This document shows, piece by piece, positions 29,798-33,830 of a stretch of 33,830 nt of DNA. Position 1 is the first letter of the stretch; every line of letters begins with the position of its first letter. Below the pieces are notes generated by a model. That model made no database searches. It saw only the letters and a list, made by a program, of their open reading frames with translations, and had not been told where the DNA came from. The position numbers and the translations under genes were made by a program. The stretch covers positions 1 through 33,830 of the forward strand of contig WFTB01000043.1 of NCBI GenBank assembly GCA_015485695.1, written 5' to 3'. The stretch comes from Patescibacteria group bacterium (lineage in GTDB: Bacteria; Patescibacteriota; Patescibacteriia; WFTA01; S139-112).

Positions 29798-31141
29798 TTA
29801 ATTCATTCGGTATTCCAGGTTTGCTCGTTGTATAACGGACATGATAAGCCACCATATAAAAAACATCGAAGGAAGAGTCCAGAGATAGTGATCGAACAAT
29901 CCGAGCAATAACAATGAAACAAGAATCGTCGCGAACGCCGTTTTCTCGACAGCCAATTCTCGGCTTTGTTTCGGTATTACTATGTTAAGGGCTATTATTA
30001 TAATCAACGCGATCAAGCCTGCAATGCCGAGTTCTGCAAATACGAGCAAATATACGTTATGAACAGGCTGAATATCATAATCCTCTCTTTGGGGATTTTT
30101 TTGTTGTAAGGTTTTTGTATATGTTCCTATTCCGACGCCAAGAATAGGTTTTGCCTGTATCATATCTCTCGCTTCAGATATGCCCGCGACGCGTTCCGTT
30201 ATGCTTCGCTGTTCGAGACGTCCTGACGCGTCAAGTCGGGAATCGATAATGGACGGATATATCGCAACATACAAAGAGATTATCGTTATTATCGGAAGAA
30301 TCGCGATTTGAGCGAAGCTTGCGGGTTTTAATGGCTTGGATAATCGCTTTGCGAGACATGCGATTGCGATAATTGAAATCGCGACCCACGCGGACCTTGA
30401 AAATGTCAACAGAAGAGAAATGGCAAGCAAGATATAACAGGCGACAAGCGACAATCTCTTGATTATGAAAACTTCATAACTCTTTTTGAATTCCAGAGTT
30501 TGTATCAGATAGCTGACAAGAATCATTCCGATGACAATCAATCCTCCCAGCACGTTCGGATGAGGCTGTGAACCGTACGCTCGAAGCCACCTGCCGTCAC
30601 TTGTCTCTATGACCGATGTTCCGGATACCGACGCGTCATGAGGCGCCATGCCGAGCCATTTGCTTGTTATGATGTCGCTTTGCGTTAAGAACTGCGCGAT
30701 TCCAAGTGTCGCTTGAATCGTTATCGCAAGCGCCAAAACAATCGAGAGTTTTCTGATATTGACGGATGTTTTCGGTATTATATGCAAAATCGTTATTCCG
30801 AGCAACAGCCTGATTGACCAATACAGAGATAGATTCACATCGAATGACCTAATGACGCTGATTAAAGATATTATCAAAAGAAAGCATGATATCAGGATAA
30901 TCCAATGATACCGGTTTTTGGTGTCAAATCCGGACGGTATTTTGATGTCCGAATTTTTAATTCCTTTGAAAAACCATATAACGACAACGGCAATGAGAAC
31001 GATGTCAAATGCGTAGATGCTCATCTGCTGAAATGGTATATCGGAGTCAACAAAAATCCACCGCGTTTGCAGTGGCAATAAAAACACAAAAAGATAGATG
31101 AGTGAATCTATGAGGTTGTTTTGTTTGAGCAGGCGAAACAT
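29798..31141 (-). CDS. O-antigen ligase family membrane protein
   Basis: 447 aa with about eleven to twelve hydrophobic segments. Wzy_C/WaaL-type landmarks: 'RAYGSQPHPNVLGGLIVIGMILVSYL' in the first third to half (the 'HPN--G' motif) and the periplasmic loop 'RVAGISEARDMIQAKPILGVGIGTYTKTL...IQPVHNVYLLVFAELGIAGLIALI', which carries the conserved 'G-G-G-' and 'HN-YL---ELG--G' signature with the catalytic His. Such proteins attach or polymerise lipid-linked glycans on the outer face of the membrane. The ATG at 31141 precedes the first helix. Codes for a surface-glycan step together with the GT2/GT39 genes. No nearby wzx or wzz. Confidence 0.9.
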   Translation of the reverse strand: MFRLLKQNNLIDSLIYLFVFLLPLQTRWIFVDSDIPFQQMSIYAFDIVLIAVVVIWFFKGIKNSDIKIPSGFDTKNRYHWIILISCFLLIISLISVIRSFDVNLSLYWSIRLLLGITILHIIPKTSVNIRKLSIVLALAITIQATLGIAQFLTQSDIITSKWLGMAPHDASVSGTSVIETSDGRWLRAYGSQPHPNVLGGLIVIGMILVSYLIQTLEFKKSYEVFIIKRLSLVACYILLAISLLLTFSRSAWVAISIIAIACLAKRLSKPLKPASFAQIAILPIITIISLYVAIYPSIIDSRLDASGRLEQRSITERVAGISEARDMIQAKPILGVGIGTYTKTLQQKNPQREDYDIQPVHNVYLLVFAELGIAGLIALIIIIALNIVIPKQSRELAVEKTAFATILVSLLLLGLFDHYLWTLPSMFFIWWLIMSVIQRANLEYRMN

Positions 31142-31278
31142 GGAATATGGCGTGTTAACCTGCGCGATAAAAAATTGACGGTTTGAAAATTTTCAATTAT
31201 CGATTTTCACCGAATTTTCTATTTTTGCGTGTGTTTATTGAAAATTGGAAATTGAAATATTGATTATTGGGAACGTGA
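31142..31278. other. AT-rich spacer with ATTGAAAATT-type repeats
   Basis: No gene. It contains TTGAAAATTTTCAA (palindromic) and several ATTGAAA/ATTGGAAATTGAAA variants; a similar spacer lies at 27485-27570 before the ferredoxin gene. Confidence 0.5.
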
Positions 31279-32229
31279 TTATGTAAATTGATTTTGAATG
31301 ACACTTTGTGTTCTTTGAGCCCATAGTTCTTTATAGCGCTTTCTTCTGTCTTGGTCGTGGAATTTTAGCATAGTGTCGGAAATTACAACAGCGTTTGTCG
31401 AGTCTTTCCCCATTTTTTTGAGTTTTTCGGGCATGATTCGCATCTCGAACCATCTGGCTAAACGTTCTTGATATTTTGCGTCAAATATCGACATCATGCC
31501 GTGTACCCAAGTCGGTGGCGGATTTATTCTGCGTCGATAAGCTGGTATATAAGATATTTCATTCGGGACATAACTTTGCGTCCACGAATTTCGTTGAACG
31601 AATTTTTCGTATGTTTGGTTTTTGTTATAAATCGGAACAATGGTGCTTATCCAATACGCAAGATATATGTCATCCGGTATTGCGATTGCTCTCAGGTCGC
31701 AGTCGGTGTCGGTTATATAAAAACTCGCGTCGATTTTATCTTTTCGGTTTTCGCGCGCGTCTCCAAAACGCTTGAGCCTGGGGCGTAATCTGAGAACCCT
31801 AAGAGGAGCGACAACAAAAAATCTTGTAATCCATATACGACCGTTTTCGGTTATTATGAACAAATCTATATCGGAGTCGTCTTTCGCGTTGCTTATTCCG
31901 AGTGTGTTGCAAACGGATATCATATTAATCCATGGAATGAAAGATAATATTTTGGAAATTTTCAACGCGCGCTTGAATTTGCGTTCTGCATGGTTGTATC
32001 GCGTTTTACGAGAGCGAACAGTATCGCTTCGTCCTTTTAGAAAAAAGAACGCCTCGGAAGATTCAATCCGCTTGTTCAATTCTTTCGAGTTTTGGAGTGA
32101 ATTCTCAACTTCGGACAGTTCGGCTTTGTGTCGCCACAGGTGCCGGTGGATTTCACGAGAAGTAAGAGGAAAGTCAAACAAGTCGAACCAGGCTAGAGTT
32201 TTGATTATGGCGTTATCGAGCGCGTTCAT
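31279..32229 (-). CDS. Nucleotidyltransferase-fold protein of unknown target
   Basis: 316 aa from the ATG at 32229. The tracked start (32391) would add 54 residues that overlap the murA end and are not protein-like, and a -10 box sits 6 nt before the ATG at 32229, so this start is preferred. 'MISVCNTLGISNAKDDSDIDLFIITENGRIWITRFF' shows the minimal nucleotidyltransferase motif: G-x-S followed by D-x-D ('SDIDLFI'). The N-terminal part (about 1-95) is helical, with a winged-helix look 'FDLFDFPLTSREIHRHLW', common in this Patescibacteria group. The C-terminal part is helical, rich in Trp and Tyr. It may transfer a nucleotide to a sugar, a protein or tRNA; unknown. It sits between O-antigen ligase and murA on one strand. 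Confidence 0.75.
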   Translation of the reverse strand: MNALDNAIIKTLAWFDLFDFPLTSREIHRHLWRHKAELSEVENSLQNSKELNKRIESSEAFFFLKGRSDTVRSRKTRYNHAERKFKRALKISKILSFIPWINMISVCNTLGISNAKDDSDIDLFIITENGRIWITRFFVVAPLRVLRLRPRLKRFGDARENRKDKIDASFYITDTDCDLRAIAIPDDIYLAYWISTIVPIYNKNQTYEKFVQRNSWTQSYVPNEISYIPAYRRRINPPPTWVHGMMSIFDAKYQERLARWFEMRIMPEKLKKMGKDSTNAVVISDTMLKFHDQDRRKRYKELWAQRTQSVIQNQFT

Positions 32230-32235
32230 AATGTG

Positions 32236-32241
32236 ATAATA
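32236..32241 (-). promoter_or_regulatory. -10 box immediately before the nucleotidyltransferase gene
   Basis: Minus-strand TATTAT, 6 nt before the ATG at 32229, so transcription would begin on the start codon. No convincing -35. Confidence 0.4.
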
Positions 32242-32333
32242 GTCAAGGAACAAGTTGCGAAAATAAACAAAATCAAACCCAGGCGGACAAGCGTTTAAAA
32301 AATCCGGAATTATGTTTTTCGCGAGCTTGTTTT

Positions 32334-33830
32334 TCAAGTTATCCCTTGAAGTATTGTAATATCCGCGCCGAGTTTGTTCAAGCGGGGGCAAACATCTTCA
32401 TAACCGCGATTTATTGTGTAGACGTTTCGAAGTATTGATGTCCCTTTTGCCGCCAGCATTGCGATTAGCAACATGGCGGCGGGTCTGAGCGCCGGGGGCG
32501 AGACGATGTCGGCGGGCGCGAAATCGGTCGGGCCGTCTATGTATATTCTATGCGGGTCTGCCAGAGTTACGCGAGCCCCAAGTTTGTTAAGTTCGGTCAT
32601 GTATATCGCGCGGTTTTCGTACATCCAGTCATGGATAAGGGTGCGTCCGGATGCCAACGCCGCGATAGGGGCGAAAAAAGGAAGATTGTCGGCATTGATA
32701 CCCGGATAGGGGAGTGAATGGATTTTGTCCGTGCCACCGAGGGCGGTAAGTTTCGATTGATATGTCTTTATGTCCACAAGATCGGTATATCCGTTGGCCG
32801 CCTTGTATTGTCGTGTTATTTCATACTTAAATCCCATGTTCTCAAGTTTTAGAAGTTCGAGTTCGAGAAAATCTATGGGACAACGTTTTACCGTTATCGA
32901 CGATTGCGTCACTATGCCTGCAGTGATAAACAGCATCGACTCAATCGGGTCTTCCGTCAAAGTATATGTTATATCGGTATTGATGTCCGGTTTTCCTCGC
33001 ACGACAAGTTTGGATGTTCCTATGCCCTCTATCTTAACACCAAGCGCTTGCAGGAAATAGCATGTTTCTTGCACTTGATAATTTGCGGGAGCTTTTTTGA
33101 TTGTTGTGACGCCGTCTATTGTCGCCGCCGCGAGAAGGGCGTTTTCGACCACCGTGTCGCCGGCTTCGTACAGCACTATGGTATTTGCTCGCTTTTCCTT
33201 GATTGATACGGTGTATGTTTTGTCTTTAATCTCAATATTCAACCCGAGCTTTTCAAGGGCAAGCAAGTGTGGCTTGACGGTTCGCACTCCAAGTACGCAA
33301 CCTCCCGCAAACGGAATACTATACCGTTTCAGCTTATGGCTCAATGCGCCAAGCAACAAAAAAGCGATGCGAGTTCGTCGCGCCGATTCGATATTGATTG
33401 TGTTCATCGACGGTTTTTTCGGAGGGATTATCGTCAGGTCTCTTCCATGCCATTTGATTGATACGCCGATACTTGTCAGAACTTCTATAACTCGATGCAC
33501 TTCTTCGATATGGGGTACGTTTTTTATGGTTGTTGCGCCTTTGTTTATGAGAGACGCGAACAAAAGGGCGATTGCTCCGTTTTTTGACGTATTGGTCGTT
33601 ATGCTTCCTCTCAGTTTTTTACCGCCAACAACTTTATAACTGATGGTGCCCCGAGAGAGTGAGATAATATTGTGGTTCAGCGCGGTACTGATTTTGAGGA
33701 GCATCTCGGTGCTGAAATTTTGTTCACCCTTTTCCATGCGCGCGACGGCGGACTGGCTGGTGTTGAGCATTTTTGCAAACTCCTTTTGCGTGATATGCTG
33801 GCGCTTGCGCAACTCGGTAATGAATTTACC
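32334..33830 (-). CDS. murA: UDP-GlcNAc 1-carboxyvinyltransferase (MurA) with N-terminal XRE-type HTH (partial at window end)
   Basis: The frame is open to the last base ('GKFITELRKRQH...'), so the start lies outside; the TTG at 33812 in the track is not it. Residues 1-60 of the visible part are a helix-turn-helix of the XRE/Cro type: 'ITQKEFAKMLNTSQSAVARMEKGEQNFSTEMLLKISTAL'. From about residue 60 the MurA body follows ('YKVVGGKKLRGSITTNTSKNGAIALL...'), an EPSP-synthase fold that adds enolpyruvate to UDP-GlcNAc, the first step of peptidoglycan synthesis. The catalytic Cys loop is present: 'PFAGGCVLGVRTVKPH' (normally GGCAIG-RPVD-H). Also present: 'YEAGDTVVENALLAAATIDGVTTIKKA' and 'PALRPAAMLLIAMLAAKGTS'. 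Some family positions differ (D for N in places), so activity is likely but not sure. The fusion is not the standard MurA. Confidence 0.88.
   Translation of the reverse strand, partial: GKFITELRKRQHITQKEFAKMLNTSQSAVARMEKGEQNFSTEMLLKISTALNHNIISLSRGTISYKVVGGKKLRGSITTNTSKNGAIALLFASLINKGATTIKNVPHIEEVHRVIEVLTSIGVSIKWHGRDLTIIPPKKPSMNTINIESARRTRIAFLLLGALSHKLKRYSIPFAGGCVLGVRTVKPHLLALEKLGLNIEIKDKTYTVSIKEKRANTIVLYEAGDTVVENALLAAATIDGVTTIKKAPANYQVQETCYFLQALGVKIEGIGTSKLVVRGKPDINTDITYTLTEDPIESMLFITAGIVTQSSITVKRCPIDFLELELLKLENMGFKYEITRQYKAANGYTDLVDIKTYQSKLTALGGTDKIHSLPYPGINADNLPFFAPIAALASGRTLIHDWMYENRAIYMTELNKLGARVTLADPHRIYIDGPTDFAPADIVSPPALRPAAMLLIAMLAAKGTSILRNVYTINRGYEDVCPRLNKLGADITILQGIT

Noticed and set aside
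32230-32391. Upstream start of the nucleotidyltransferase gene at 32391
   Set aside because: The first 54 residues overlap the murA end, are not protein-like, and a -10 box stands before the ATG at 32229.

Overview
The window looks like a chromosome segment of an uncultivated small-genome bacterium of the Patescibacteria (CPR) type, probably Parcubacteria-like. This is inferred from gene content and style: a twin 'YY(L/M)GRPKDAF' repeat in front of a CAP domain, a TrmB/GT39/GT2/O-antigen-ligase style surface gene set, many near-leaderless starts, AT-rich spacers and compact gene spacing. TGA is used as a normal stop (dus, htrA, the sigma-factor gene, the 45-aa membrane protein), so the UGA=Gly code of Absconditabacteria/Gracilibacteria does not apply. 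No ribosomal RNA or marker gene is present to fix the lineage.

Layout. 1-2716 (+): end of a tRNA-dihydrouridine synthase gene and a full recQ. 2781-4222: a decayed intergenic zone with a small frameshifted coiled-coil gene, the antisense C-terminal stub of an ABC substrate-binding protein, a chimeric ORF and two exact 28-bp direct repeats. 4223-7827 (+): a leucine-dehydrogenase-type amino acid dehydrogenase, a secreted CAP protein and an AI-2E-type membrane transporter, the last two with a -10 box placed almost on the start codon. 7934-15443 (mostly -): a PsiE-like protein, a large inverted-repeat element, hsp20, a 960-nt non-coding stretch, an htrA/sigma-70 operon under a perfect CIRCE operator, and a fic gene plus a kinase-like gene broken at a C9 tract and controlled by a palindromic operator. 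Next come a small Cys-rich ORF and an exported protein.

15578-17530 (+) is a large anchored surface protein. It is followed by a hairpin-rich, GC-rich island and tRNA-Ser(GGA). 18179-23183 (-): phosphoenolpyruvate synthase, a membrane protein and groES-groEL under a second CIRCE. 23326-26468 (+): sufS, sufU and a GT39-like membrane glycosyltransferase. 26479-28314: a GT2 enzyme, a DUF1858 protein, a [3Fe-4S]-type ferredoxin and an integral membrane protein. 28396-29747: initiator tRNA-Met, a TrpR-like gene with no canonical start codon coupled to a divergent rpe-like gene, and an unannotated 45-aa membrane protein with its own Shine-Dalgarno site, leader hairpin, terminator and a (CT)8 tract in its presumed promoter. 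29798-33830 (-): O-antigen ligase, a nucleotidyltransferase and an XRE-HTH/MurA fusion that runs off the window.

How it fits together. An HrcA-type heat-shock circuit can be read directly: two CIRCE sites lie just downstream of near-consensus promoters for groESL and for htrA plus a sigma factor, so envelope proteolysis and a dedicated sigma factor appear to be tied to protein-folding stress. Envelope building (MurA, O-antigen ligase, GT2, GT39) and surface display (CAP, propeller protein) form the other theme. Several sites suggest switching or decay at simple tracts (A9, C9, (CT)8) or at start codons; each could also be an assembly error.
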